This document shows, piece after piece, positions 45,671 to 57,590 of a stretch of 64,000 nucleotides of DNA; within the stretch, counting starts at the first letter, position 1, and each line of letters starts with the position of its first letter. The stretch is from positions 216,144,741 to 216,208,740 of the forward strand of contig NC_058518.1 of NCBI RefSeq assembly GCF_904849725.1, in the 5' to 3' direction. The translations under genes were made by a program, and so were the position numbers. The stretch comes from Hordeum vulgare subsp. vulgare. Taxonomy: Eukaryota; Streptophyta; Magnoliopsida; Poales; Poaceae. The notes beneath the pieces were generated by a model. It worked only from the letters and a program-made list of their open reading frames with translations, ran no database searches and was not told where the DNA came from.

Positions 45671-46492
45671 CGGGGGTCGACGAAGGTCGGAATAGAGCCC
45701 CCGCCTCAACCGCTTCAAGCAGTACCCACTGCCGCCGGAACCCTTTCGCCTCGGCAGGAGCACGGCGTCAAGAGCCCCTGGGCTAATGTGTCGGCTGCCC
45801 TCAACACGTGCACCATGAGATTTGTTGTTTAGAAACCAGTTCAAGAGTAAAGAAGTGGCAAAGCAATGCCACGGAAGGGGTAATGACAATGAAAACCTCG
45901 CACAAAAACGCGAAGGACGAGAGGAGAACCAAAGACCTGGGGTCAAGGTGGAGCGCATGGATTTTGTAATGCGAGAGCACCACGACGAGGAAGCTCGAGA
46001 ATGGCGGCAGTACCCCAGCGAGAAGAGCATGGACGTGAAGGGGAATCGACGGGGCCGCCAGCTCACCCCGAGGCCATGAGCCTAGCCAGATCCTGGTAGC
46101 CCCCCTACCTGTTGGAGCCGGCAGCGACTACGAGGCGAACCTTCTCTAACCCCTTGGAGTTCACTACCGTCGGTTGGCCCAGCACGGGCTGAGGTGCGTC
46201 GGATTGATCGGATCCGACAGACCCCTTTCTTTATCCCTTTGGAGGAATGGCGAGGAGGATGGAGGAGAAAAAACAACACGGCGCGAGGCTCGGAGAGGGG
46301 AACCGGGACCGAACAGGAGGAAGAACCGGCGGCGAAATCGACAGGCAGCTGAGGCGCCTTGTAGACCCGGGTCAAAAGGTTCCGCCATTTAAAAGGCCTG
46401 GCCCGCAGGCATTTGGGGCCCGTGACACTTCAGGCCGCCCTCAAGGCTTTTCCAAGAAGCCAACCCTGGTGCGCCTTGGGCCCGGGGGCTAC
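45671..46492 (+). mobile_element. Element B+ internal region, 3' end
   Basis: Continues B+ after Sabrina. It ends GCCCGGGGGCTAC, a polypurine tract next to the LTR, and 46380-46492 aligns reversed to 13359-13480 in B-. Open frames on both strands (for example 45822-46079 plus) are short and unrecognised; the minus strand would carry the start of an antisense ORF. Confidence 0.6.
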
Positions 46493-47368
46493 TGTCGGTG
46501 TTCTGGCAATGGAGGTACCCATACGTGCCTCCCTAGGGCCCAGGGATGGCCCACTTCATCAAGAAAGCACAATCAGGCGTGGCACCACTCAAGGCAAGGT
46601 CCTCGCGAGGGGCCAAGCTTCGCAAGAAGGAACAACATCAAGACCCGTAGGGGGCCTCATCAGGATCCCTCTGGAGCGGTGAATATTCTGAGGCGAGACC
46701 CGGTTTGAGAAGTCAAGGTTCACGCGGCAGAAGGACATGCGAACAGCAAACAGTAGGACGGATCAGTTTCCCCTTTAGTGCAAAGAGGGCAAGGACGAAC
46801 CGGGGTTCCCAAGGCATCTTCCAAAGGTTTCATTTATTGTGCAACAAGGCCATCGCCACCCGCCAGCAGGACAGACGGTATCCCTGGACCCGTCCATGTA
46901 GTGGTGGCAAACACTTTGCATGCGAAGACTACCTCTGGGCAGGGGAGCATGTTCCCCTGTTCCCCTTCAAAATTGGCCGTTGTGGGATCCCTTCCTGCCG
47001 AAATGATAAGGGAAGAGTACTGGGGCTGCCACTAAATATATAGAAAGTCAGTCACTTCATAGGGGGGGCGATCCATTCGCCCACCGACATCACACAAAGG
47101 CTACCCAGCCTCCGGAGGCCCTCGAACACTGTACTAGTTCTTCCACCAACCTCCACGAGAGGCAATCCACCAAAGCAGGAGTAGGGTATTACGCTTCTGA
47201 GCGGCCCGAAGCTGGGTAAACTGTCGTGTACTGTGTCTTCCTCACCATCGAGTGAGTTCTCTGCCATCCCCAGGGAGTAGTGAGTTAGATGAGGTTAGCC
47301 CGGGAGAGATATTCGTACACGCCTCTGAGTTCGAATCTTTAGGGTTTTGTGGAGCGCCAAATCCGACA
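46493..47368 (+). mobile_element. 3' LTR of element B+
   Basis: 876 bp, TGTCGG...CCGACA, plus orientation, homologous to the B- LTRs (for example GAACAACATC near 46630 and CCCTTCAAAATTGGCC near 46962). The sequence after it has no primer site and the sequence before it is a polypurine tract, so it is the 3' LTR. Confidence 0.82.
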
Positions 47369-47624
47369 CATGTCCCTAACTATTGCCAGAGGCCACTGAC
47401 TAGACCCACCTAACTGCCCGCCTACTCGACACCTAATCGATGTTGACAATCATCCTAATGAGTTGGAGTGGCGTAGATGTGGAGGAGTTCTGCTATGCGC
47501 GGTGGCTGTCGGCTCTTCTTCCTCCCGGGAAGGAGGCTTGCGAGGGCCTTGTCTTGTTGCCTTATGGGTTTGTCTTCCTTCCAGCAAAGTATTGCCGAGA
47601 ACGGATGCCTCCGTCGTATGTGCA
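47369..47624. other. Unassigned flank left of the solo LTR
   Basis: 256 bp that continue at 49153 once the solo LTR and one TSD copy are removed. Short GC-rich frames only, no recognised domain. It ends with TSD copy GTGCA (47620-47624). Confidence 0.5.
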
Positions 47625-49147
47625 TGATATGTCCACTTTGCATCATGCTTTCATGTTGATATTTATCGCTTTATGGGCTGTTATTACACTTCACGGTACA
47701 ATATTTAAGCCTTTTCTCTCTTATTTTGCAAGGTTTAAATGAAGAGGGAGAGTGCCGACAGCTGGAATTCTGTCCTAAAAAAGGAGCAAGTTTGAGATAC
47801 CTATTCTGCCAACTCCAAAAGCCGTGAAAATCAATGAGGATTTATTTTGGAATTTGTAAAAAATACTGGGCCGAAGAAGTACCAGAGGGGAGCCAGCAGG
47901 AGGCCACAAGCCCGCTAGGCGCGGCCTACCTCCTGGCCGCACCTAGGGGGCTTGTGGGCTCCCAGTTGGCCCTCTGCCCCCCTCTTTTGCTATGAGGAGG
48001 GTTTCGTTCTGAAAAAAAAATCAAGAGGAGGCTTTCCGGAGGAATTGCCGCCGCCACGAGGTGGAACTTGAGCAGAACCAATCTAGAGCTCCGGCAGGGT
48101 CGTCCTGCCAGGGAAACTTCCCTCCCGGAGGGGGAAATCATCGCCATCGTCATCACCAACACTCCTCTCATCGGAGGGGACTCATCACCATCAACATCTT
48201 CATCAGCACCATCTCATCTCCAAACCCTAGTTCATCTCTTGTAACCAATCTCCGTCTCCCGACTCCGATTGGTACTTGTTAGGTTGCTAGTAGTGTTAAT
48301 TACTCTTTGTAGTTGATCCTAGTTGGATTACTCGGTGGAAGACTATATGTTCAGATCCTTGATGCTATTCATTACCTCTCTCGTCATGAATATGATTATG
48401 CTTTGTGAGTAGTCACTTTTGTTCCTGAGGACATGGAATAAGTCATGCTATAAGTAGTCATGTGAATTTGGTATTCGTTCGATATTTTGATGCGTTGTAT
48501 GTTGTTTTTCCTCTAGTGGTGTTATGTGAACGTCGACTACACAACACTTCACCATTATTTGGGCCTAGAGGAAGGCATTGGGAAGCAGTAAGTAGATGAT
48601 GGGTTGCTAGAGTGACAGAAGCTTAAACCTTAGTTTATGCATTGCTTCGTAAGGGGCTGATTTGGATCCACTAGTTTAATGCTATGGTTAGACTTTGTCT
48701 TAATTCTTCTTTCGTAGTTGTGGATGCTTGCGAGAGGGTTTAATCATAAGTGGGAGGTTTGTCCAAGTAAGGGAAGCACCCAAGCACCGGTCCACCCACA
48801 TATCAAACTATCAAAGTAGCGTACGCGAATCATATGAACATGATGAAAACTAGCTTGACAGAAATTCCCATGTGTCCTCGGGAGCGCTTTACCTCCTATA
48901 AGATTTTGTCCAGGCTTGTCCCTTGCTACAAAAGGGATTGGGCCACTTTGCTGCACCTTTGTTACCGTTGTTACTTGCTACTTGTTACAAATCATCTTAC
49001 CACACAACTATCTGTTACCGATAATTTCAGTGCTTGCAGAGATACCTTGCTGAAAACCACTTGTCAGATCCTTCTGCTCCTCGTTGGGTTCGACACTCTT
49101 ACTTATCGAAAGGACTACGATAGATCCCCTACACTTGTGGGGCATCA
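47625..49147 (+). mobile_element. Solo LTR, Fatima-like Gypsy
   Basis: 1523 bp, TGATATGTCCAC...GGGGCATCA. It is flanked by GTGCA on both sides (47620-47624 and 49148-49152), with no primer site after it and no polypurine tract before it, so it is a solo LTR. Blocks such as TTTGCATCATGCTTTCATG, GCAGCTGGAATTCTG-like sequence and CAAACCCTAGTTCATCTCTT fit my memory of Fatima-type LTRs. Frames inside are not genes. Confidence 0.8.
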
Positions 49148-49948
49148 GTGCACAAGTCTGGGTACTAAGGTACCCATTCTTTAGTACACCTACATCTGCG
49201 GACAAGGTACTTACTCTTGTCGGAAAGCTCTTGGGGGGAAGAAGAACAAGAAATACAGCAAGACCTCTGGGGAGGACTTGAGGAAGGATGCCTAGAGCGG
49301 AGCATTCCCTGTTTATGACCTACGAGTGACCTCTACCACCAGAAGCAAGATACACAGGACTACCATGCCCTTGCCGAGTAGTACGAGTGGCTAGGCCGGC
49401 ACGGTCCTCCTACAGACCAGAGATGGCACCGAGGTGCAAAACACATGAAACATTGAGCATCTCTGTAAGTCCTACACGTAAGGCATGGCTACCAGGCCAC
49501 CGGTAGCTCCTTTTATACAAGTCACCCCGACAAGGCCATCCACCCTTTGTACAAAAGCCAGTCGGAAAAACTGTGCGTAGTCAATAAAACTAAGTGGTCT
49601 ATAACTTCTTGTGAAAGTGCATATCTATTTTATGAAATATACATGAAATGTTTTGATCACTTTTTGACTTCTCTAATTTTTCTTCTTTCTCTTCCTCAAA
49701 AGGAAGAAGGGCCCGTCGCATACAAGTCTTCTTAGGGGGGCAGAGTGATGGTATGGACACCTATGGAACCTTTCAAGGACGACCACGTTGCGGCAAGGAA
49801 TGCAACGAACAGAAAGCTAAGTCACAAAAAGCTTTAAGATTTTATTCTTTGTAAGCTATTTCCCACTAAACAATCTTGTTTGTATGCAAAGACCTGCATC
49901 TGAAGGTCCCTTGCTGAATTTATCTGCGCTCTTCATTGTTTCAACTTT
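49148..49948. other. Unassigned sequence right of the solo LTR
   Basis: About 0.8 kb, likely the same old host element as 47369-47619. No domain, LTR end or RNA gene was recognised. It starts with TSD copy GTGCA. Confidence 0.45.
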
Positions 49949-50326
49949 GTAGGATCCGAAGTACGTCTAGAGGGGGTGATTAGACTACTTGATCAAATAA
50001 AAACTTAGCCTTTTCCCAATTTTAGTTGTGGGCTAGATCTAGCAATTTGTGACTAGTAAAGTACACCCTACACATGAATATCTAAGAGTATGACAGCGGA
50101 ATGTAAACGCATGCAAATGTAAGTAGAGAATAGGGAAAGGAAGATCAAATGCAAAGGTTACACGGTGATTTTTGGTGTGGTTGGTATAGGTGGTGCTATC
50201 GTACATCCACGATAGTGGAAACTTCAACCCGCACAGGTTAATAGCTTTGAGAGTCCATGGAGGGCTCCACCCACAAGGGGTCCACTAAGAACCGGCCTTG
50301 TCTATTCCACCATGGCTTACTTAAAG
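49949..50326. mobile_element. LTR-like fragment, family not named
   Basis: Starts near TGTAGGATCCGAAGTACG and contains GAGGGGGTGATTAGACTAC, TGGTGCTATCGTACATCCAC and GAGGGCTCCACCCAC, a pattern common in Triticeae LTRs as I remember them. It ends where the G LTR starts, so it is truncated. Confidence 0.45.
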
Positions 50327-51816
50327 TGTGTTATGCCGCCCAGAGGGGGGTGAATAGGCGATTTTAATGAATTCATCATTGAGCAATTTGCCGGTGAGGA
50401 AATTGCTCAGTCTCGAACAACTTGAAGTGGATTAAATACTCAGGCATAAGCGCAACACAATAAAAGCATAGTCATCATGACGAAATGGAAGATGCATTAC
50501 GCGCAAGTAGCGTGATCAGGATACGTAGGTGAAGAATAATTGAAGTGAAGAATTTGAGATGAGGAAATTGTGAAAGTCTTCAGTCAATTTCTACAAACAG
50601 TAACGAACAATTTCATCAACACATAAATGAGGAAATAGAAGGGTTGAGAAACAGAACGAGGTAGTCGGTGAAGACAATGATTTGATGCCCCAGTTCCCAG
50701 TGTTATGATAGTCGTACGTGTGGTTTGGAGCGGCTTGGTATTAAAACCAAAGGACACACAGTCCCAGGACACTAAGTTCTTACCATATGCTCCTTGAGCT
50801 AAGGACACACAGTCCTCGCCCAACACTCGTGGTAAGTCTTCAGGACAGACTTCCAAACCCTCACAAACTCAATGACCTGACAATCTACAATTTACTGCTA
50901 GATGCTCTAGTCCTTTAACGCCTAACCGTCTCGAAGATGCGCAATCTTCAAAGGTAACTAGCGCTGGTTCCACACAGGCACAATCTCTTCAGCGATGCTC
51001 AATCACTTGGGTTTTGGGTTTTTGTTTGGGTGTTTGGTGTTTTTCCTCACTCATGATTTCCTCTCAAAGTCTTCGAGGAATAGGTTGATCTCAAATGACA
51101 ACTGTTAGTTTCTCTCGTGGAGCAGCCAACCAGCTAATGGTTATGGGGGTGGCTATTTATATCCTGGGAGCAATCCCGACATGATTTGACATAAATGCCC
51201 CAATGATATCACCATTATGTGGATAAGGTTTGCGGACATCTGGGGCATGGCGCAACAACTGTCGGAACTTTCAAGCTGTGAATGTCCTCATGTCTCTCAT
51301 GTTCCTCATAGGTTCGTAATTCACACTGGTGAAAAACTAACTCCTCAATAAGATAAATTTCCTTAGATACGAGAAGATCTTCGTCTCCGTCACTGAACAA
51401 ATTGACTAAACTGTAAAAGATTTCCAAAGGCTTCACTCGAATGATTGGGCATGTGTAGGCTTTGAGATGAGCATCAGTTGGGAACTTTTCCTTAGTTTTA
51501 CCTCGACCCCCTTTAACAGTAAGGTGTTCCTATGACTCAAAGAAAGGAATTGAAACTACGGAAACAAAATGCTTCACGCTTCAAAGTCCTCACATCAATA
51601 TCTTCAAGGACACACCAATTTCCTCGCTTTCAAAGTCTTAGAGGAATTATCAAAGTCTTCACCCGAAGGCATTCATTTTTAATGGTCGATATTCTTCGAA
51701 TAACTCAAACTCCTCGGTGACTTATAGAGCCTGTGTACACTCACAAACACATTAGTCTCTTAACCTATAAGTCTTCAATACACTAAAATCACTAAGGGGC
51801 ACTAGATGCACTTACA
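50327..51816 (-). mobile_element. 3' LTR of element G
   Basis: About 1.49 kb in minus orientation. The outer start, read on the minus strand, is TGTAAGTGCATCTAGTGCCC at 51816. The left end near 50327-50329 is inferred from a change in character at TGTTATGCCGCCCAG. The region is AT-rich, with many GAGGAAATT-type words and no credible ORF. Confidence 0.6.
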
Positions 51817-51831
51817 ATCTCCCCCTTTTTG
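51817..51831 (-). other. Polypurine tract of element G
   Basis: Minus strand AAAAAGGGGGAGAT directly before the LTR start TGTAAG, a textbook polypurine tract position that fixes the orientation of G. Confidence 0.75.
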
Positions 51832-54800
51832 GTGATTGATGACAAATAGGCTAAGTTTTCAACATGGATAAATATATGAAGTGTAAGTACATAGTTTGAG
51901 GAATTTATTGCAAGATATAGAGAGACTCCCCCTGAATATGTGCATATTTGAGGAATTTGATTTGGACTACAAATGCACATTGTAGGTTTATACCATGGAG
52001 ATCTCCCCCTATATCTTGTAATCCATGCACGCATTTAACATACATCTTGTGGAAATTCAAATGCATGATGGAAAGTGGTGTTTGACGAATTTCAACATGC
52101 ATGCATTAATCAACGTGAGGAATAAGCATGCGAAGAAAATGGTTCAAAAGTGTCACATCTCCATCGGGCATAAGTTTATAACTCATAGAACGAAACACTT
52201 CACAAGAACGAGAGTTGCAACTTCCCAAAAATATAGCCCATATGGTAGGCTCGCTTGGAGACTAACTTAGATTTCTCCCCCCTAGTCTTCAAGTGACGAA
52301 AAAGGGACGGAGCTGAGGACTAACGCCCCTAAAGAATTTCAACTTGTTGGTGCAGGAGAAGCGCAAGCGTTGTCGGGTTCTCTTGTCGTTGTCGGGCCGA
52401 CCATAGTGTTGTCAAGATCCTCAACTTCATCGGTGAAGCGCGATGAAGAAAATGAACTAGTCACCAGAAGAGGAGCATGAACCTTCTTGAATTTCTTCTT
52501 GGGAGGCCACGACTAATCATAGTCTTGCAAAAATTCCATCTCCTTGAGTTCTTCAGGAGTCTTGAGGTGAGACAAAATGGCCCACGTGCGGTCGAAGATT
52601 TTGTGAAGATAGTAGTGATTCTTCCTCACGACATTATGTGTCACAGTCATGTCATGGACAATGGCACCAAACATATGCTTTACCCACTTGTGATTACGAT
52701 CGACCTTTTAATGAATACTTAGAAGAAGATCACGGTCAGTCATCAAGAGTGGTGCAAACTCCTGAGGAATTTGAGCTAAGGGTTTTGTAGTAGCGTCTTG
52801 TGAAGCAGTGTCATCATTTGTTGACTAAGACGCTGCTTTGGGAATTGACCATCAAGGGGATGAGATCCTTCATCAATAACAGTTTTGCCCTTGCCTTTAA
52901 TCTGCTTGAAGGTTTGCTTGAGGACATTGAGTGGGGGCACATAGGTGAAGTGATTCCGGAAATCTGCCTTGTATGGAATTGAGGATATGGCCGTGATGAA
53001 TTTCATGATCCACGACGGATAAGGCTTTAGCTCAAATGGTGACATAGGAATAGTGGCCAAAGTCCTCATGAAGAAACCCTGAAGATTTATGGGAATCCCA
53101 TGAATGTTGTTGAATAGCAAGTTCTTCGTAATTCCAACCCCATGTCTTCTTCTTCAGAGTTGTGGCCTTTGATGAGGCTCAGGGTTTTGGTCAAGATGCG
53201 GTACACCATCCCTGGCACATATAGCAGATCCTTGACGAGGAATGTGTTCCTTGGTGGCTTGCCAGGTGCCAATGGCTACGTTAGCACTTGCATCAGGTGA
53301 TTGGGCAACTCAGGTTCATCATAGATGCATCTGGCTCCTTCTAAGGGGATTGCAACTGGGATCACACGAAGCAATTCCGTGACAGGAGCTCTGTAGTGTG
53401 TGTCTTCAGTCATCCAGTCAAGAACCCAAGTGTTTACATCTTGTGCTTCACCTGAATGATGCAAAGTGGCATAGAACTGAAGAATTAGCTCTTCATTCTA
53501 GTCGCATATATCCATGCAGAACGGTAGCAAACCAGCATCATGAAGAACATTGAGGACTGGCGTGAAGCAGGGAATGACTTTCATGTTTGCATGAGGAATT
53601 TGTTGATGCTGAAAAAGCTTATTCTTCTCAAAGAGCATAGCACCATAGAAGTTCATCTGCATGGTAGTCCAGAATCTCTTGCACATTATCCTTGCAGATT
53701 CATACGGATTTGCACCGATGAAAGAACTGATGTTCATAAAAAAATTCTCTTTGAGGAATTTGGGTATTTTTGTACCACTAAAGGGCTGAAGAGTCTTGGG
53801 TTGAAGATTTGGCTTGTATTTACCCACAAGTCTTGGGAGTTCTTCTCCAGTCTGAGGGACTTGAGCCACAACTACTGCAGACTGAGGATTTTAGACATGA
53901 GGTTCATCAGCAGTATCCTCACCTTTCCTTTAGTGTGGGGAGCAGTTTCTTTAGCCACATTTTCTGAAGTGTGAGGAACATGCTTTGCAGATTCATCAAT
54001 GACCAGTGCAACAATATCTTCAGTGGAGGTTTGATTCACAGTTTCTTCAGCTGATGCAGTTATTTATTCCTTTGGATATACTTCATCGAGTGTGTGTGTC
54101 ATCAGACCCTATATGAATTTCTTCAGTGACAACAGGGGAGTTAAGATTTTGTGGAAGTGGAGTTGCCAAAGGTGAGTTGGGATGAGATTCTTCCCAATAA
54201 TCATCGTTGATAACTGGTGTTTGGCAGGAAGTGTCTTTTTTTTCATCCATTTCTTCAATGGTCGCCACTATTCTCTACTGAGGCGGTGGTGATGATGCTT
54301 GAGGAATTGAAGTATTTGGTTCCACTTCAATTTCTTCATCAATCAACTATGTGGAAGCGGCAGATCGATTATCTTCAATGTATTCATCCCCTTCTAGAAT
54401 GACATGTTCGACGCCAAATTGCACCATCCCGTAAGAGGGTACCGTGCTGATTGTAGTAGCATCGATCGGCGCAGATGAGGAAATTGACAAAGGCCTCAAA
54501 CGTTTTGCTTTTGAAGAATCTGAGATTGTTGACGCCTTCCGCTACAGAGCGGCTTCCTTTTGTGCGGCCTTAGTTTTCTTCACTAATGATTCGGAAGGAA
54601 GAGTCAATTTCTTCATCATCGAAGATTTTGTTGCTGGGGCAGGATCCTCAAGCATGGCTGATGTAGTCCTCCTGGGAGGACCATTTTCTTCAAGCGCAAC
54701 ACGTTCTTCAGCTGGCCCGGCAGGTTATTCAGGTGTAGAATCTGCTTGAATTTCTTCAAGACTGACAGTTTCATCACGCGGTTGAGCAGAGGAGCTGGCC

Positions 54801-54892
54801 TCAAGAATTTGTGGTTTCATTAGGACTGCCACCCTGGTGTTGTAATCCGTGATGGCTTTGGTAGCCACATTGATGAATCGAAATATTGCACC
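51832..54892 (-). pseudogene. Element G ORF, putative plant transposon-protein type
   Basis: Minus-strand ORF relic at about 52400-54892, with non-coding sequence between it and the polypurine tract. One frame runs from 54892 to about 53090 with several in-frame stops, then shifts once near 53110 and continues to 52776. In order: Ala/Ser/Glu-rich low-complexity N-terminal part; MISSFIGANPYESAR-like segment near 53750; HDAGLLPFCMDICD near 53510; WVLDWMTEDTHYRAP; PLEGARCIYDEPELPNHLMQ; TFLVKDLLYVPGMVYRILTKTL; NNIHGIPINLQGFFMRTLA; SPFELKPYPSWIMKFI. This resembles ORFs annotated in wheat as putative plant transposon protein (Pfam Transposase_32 as I recall). Function is unknown. C+ cuts its start. 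Confidence 0.6.
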
Positions 54893-55774
54893 TATCGGCC
54901 CCCCAGGATCTGGGCTACACACACCCGTCGGTGTGTGGAACTAGGCACAACATGCTATGTAGGTCTGATTTGGTCCGGCGGTGGGATTACCAACCAAGAC
55001 CCTCGCGAGGCATGCGCCAGGATTGACACCAAGGACCACAGGAAGCAACCGACTGCCAAGGTGCATCCCAAGGCCACCCCTAAGGCCCTTGCGGGGTGGA
55101 ATAGTCAAGGGTAACCAGGTCATGCCAGACAAGTGGGGTCCCATCGCCCTACCCCCTTACATTGGCGATGCACGCCGCGCAAGCGGCGTGGAGAGCTGTG
55201 CCAGCAAGCACGGGCAGAGAGGCTTTCCCTGTTGGTGTTAAGGGAGCAGATCCAGATCACAGGTTCCCAAAGCAACCCCTAAAGGTTTCCTACTTGGTTC
55301 AAGGGGAGAAAAGTTGGGGACTCGGCGGGATGGAGGTCACTCCCGAGCCAACCAACGCATCATAGCAAGGAGCTTTAACACGCGTAGACCACCTTTGTCA
55401 GGGTGGGCCGTAGTCTTGTCCCCTTTCAAACTGGCCGTCATGGTAACTCTTCCCGTAGAGTGTTTTTGAGGAAGAGGACCGAGGCTGTTATAAGAAGGAA
55501 GTCCTGTCTCCATTGCAAATGGGGGCCACCAACTCCATTAGAGCGAGAACCCCCCGCGTACTAGTTTTCCATCCCAAGCAAACCAGACAAGTAGGAGTAT
55601 GGTTTTACACCGCAAAGTGTCCTGAACCTAGGAAAATTGTGAGTGTTCATGTTCATCTTCCTTAGCTCGAGCCACCGGAGAGTCGGCGTAACATTAAGAG
55701 GCAGAACAGGGTAGGAGACCAAACGCACCCAAGTGTTCGAACCTTTCTCTGTCTGCAAAGCCCCGATTCCGATA
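54893..55774 (+). mobile_element. 5' LTR of Tat-like element C+
   Basis: 882 bp in plus orientation, homologous to the C- LTR. The ends read TATCGG...CCGATA, where C- has the intact TGTCGG, so both terminal dinucleotides are decayed. It is inserted in the ORF of G; GCACC at 54888-54892 would be the left target-site copy. Confidence 0.8.
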
Positions 55775-55776
55775 TT

Positions 55777-55790
55777 TGGCGCGCCAGGTA
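55777..55790 (+). other. Primer binding site of C+
   Basis: TGGCGCGCCAGGTA, two bases after the LTR end and intact. The C- equivalent is mutated. Confidence 0.8.
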
Positions 55791-55843
55791 AGGGTGCACA
55801 ACTGTCCTCCAGCTCCAGTTTTGGCCCCAGCTTCACCGACGCC

Positions 55844-56737
55844 ATGGCTGACGTTCACCATGCACATCCCGAGCACTCGGTGCCTAACGTCCGCCATAGA
55901 CCCACCAGCATCGCCACCACCACCATCCTAGCCCAAAACGCCTGTGAGCAACATGGATCCCCGGGGCCCCAAGTGCGGCAAGGCGGCCTCTTCGGTGCGT
56001 CACCCGGGGCATCCTCCTCAGCTTGTGTCCACATGGGAGACCTAAACGTGCAAGATGACGTGCTCATGGCCAGCAAACTACTCCGCCACTGCTCGACAGA
56101 TGGATGCTACGACACCTGGGCAGACCACATCGTAGAGATCGTCATAGTCAAGAGCAGGGCCATGGCGCCCTATGTCCCGCTTCAGCCCTGGGCACCAGAA
56201 GCGAGGAGCTCGGCCAGCGAGCTTCCTCCACCGTTGCATGGAGACTCGCTAGGCCCCTAGCCCGAAGGGTCTGAGCAAGGTACACCATGTGTCGTACTCC
56301 TACTCCATTGGCCCCTAGTAATCGGCTTTAGACTGCCGCAGGGCCCTAGTGGCTGCGTGTCCGAAGGAGTCGGTGGAATGTTATATGTTCACCACAACGT
56401 GCGCACTCACAACACGGAGGACTACCGGGCACTCGGATCTTCCCGTAGTGAGCACGCCATACGGCGCCGGTGCCACATTACCCCTGCTACAGGGCACCAG
56501 GTTGACCGTGGAAGCAGCAGACGGGACGACCTCGATGACAACCCACACCAGGGCCGACATCTACTGCCCGCCCCCGACCTCGATGTGGCGAAGGGTGCCG
56601 CAGCAGATGTCGGTATCATGAGCCTAGCGCCCCCCAGGGGGCGATCGTCTCCCTATGGCATAGGAGGCCGCGCCCGGCACCCACATCAATCCAAGCTCAG
56701 GGCTCCTCCTGGAAGCCGCCTGGCTTGGTCGGTGTGA
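55844..56737 (+). pseudogene. gag of C+, degraded
   Basis: Gag starts at ATG 55844 (MADVHHAHPEHSVPNV) and is open to 56260. A different frame at 56357-56737 holds YVHHNVRTHNTEDYRAL, the remains of a zinc knuckle with Cys residues replaced, then GRHLLPAPDLDVAKG. C- has the same order. At least one frameshift separates the parts, and no protease or polymerase follows, so C looks like a gag-only, non-autonomous family. Confidence 0.6.
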
Positions 56738-57590
56738 CGAGAGGGCACTCGGGGACCATGTGGTGGCGCGTCCTGGCGCGGGGGCCCATGAGTAGGGAGT
56801 GTGGCACCAAGCACGAGCAGCACAGGAGTTCGCCTCTCATGAGATCGACAAGCTACAAGAGTTGCGGGCCGCACATGCATCGCAAGGTGTCGGGACCCCA
56901 CAGTACCTTGAAGCCTCAGGAGCCAGCCGCCTTGACCCCTACCCGGGAGTAGATCTCCATGGCACACATTGTGATACGGCCTGGTGCTCCCATGACAGCA
57001 TGGCCGTCAGGTGTCTTTTTGAGTTGTACGAATCACGCAATTCCCTGTATTTTTCATCGCCTCGAGCGGGTGTATTCTCGATGTGTAAAGAACTCTATTA
57101 ACCTTCACTTGAGATGGTGTCATTTGTCAAAGCTCCGGTGTTACCAGTGTCGAGGGCCGACATGCCCCCGCAACGGCCCTATGATGGTTACATGGTGGGG
57201 GGTTAGACACGGCATTAGTGTCAGGCTTGTCCTTGTGGTGCCGAGAAATCTAAGTGACAGAGCTCTGGCTCACGGCTGGCAATCCGTGCTAGTCATCTCA
57301 CCAAAGTCTTTGGAGTCATGCTCTCTCAGGGAACTGTCGCGAGCAGATGGACGAAATGAGGCTTGGCTCGCGATGCCACTGGGTAGGCAAATTGTTGCCT
57401 CCCATGACGACTATCCTTGTGCCACGCTCTTGTGGCAGTGCGGGGCGCGATGGCGCTCATGTTTGGGCCACACGAGCGCCGACATGCGCGCTTTCTATGC
57501 CAAAATGCGCATAAGTTCCTAAGCCGGGTCCTCCCCAAGGAGGAGGAGGGCTTCACAAGCTCTTAGCCCTTTGGGGGGGGGGGGGCTTTA
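56738..57590 (+). other. C+ internal sequence after gag
   Basis: Matches C- up to about 57290 (reverse of 2630-3200), including TGGCCGTCAG and GGTGGGGGGTTAGA. Beyond that it has no counterpart in the window. Open frames are short and unrecognised. A run of 13 G lies at 57573-57585. Confidence 0.6.
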
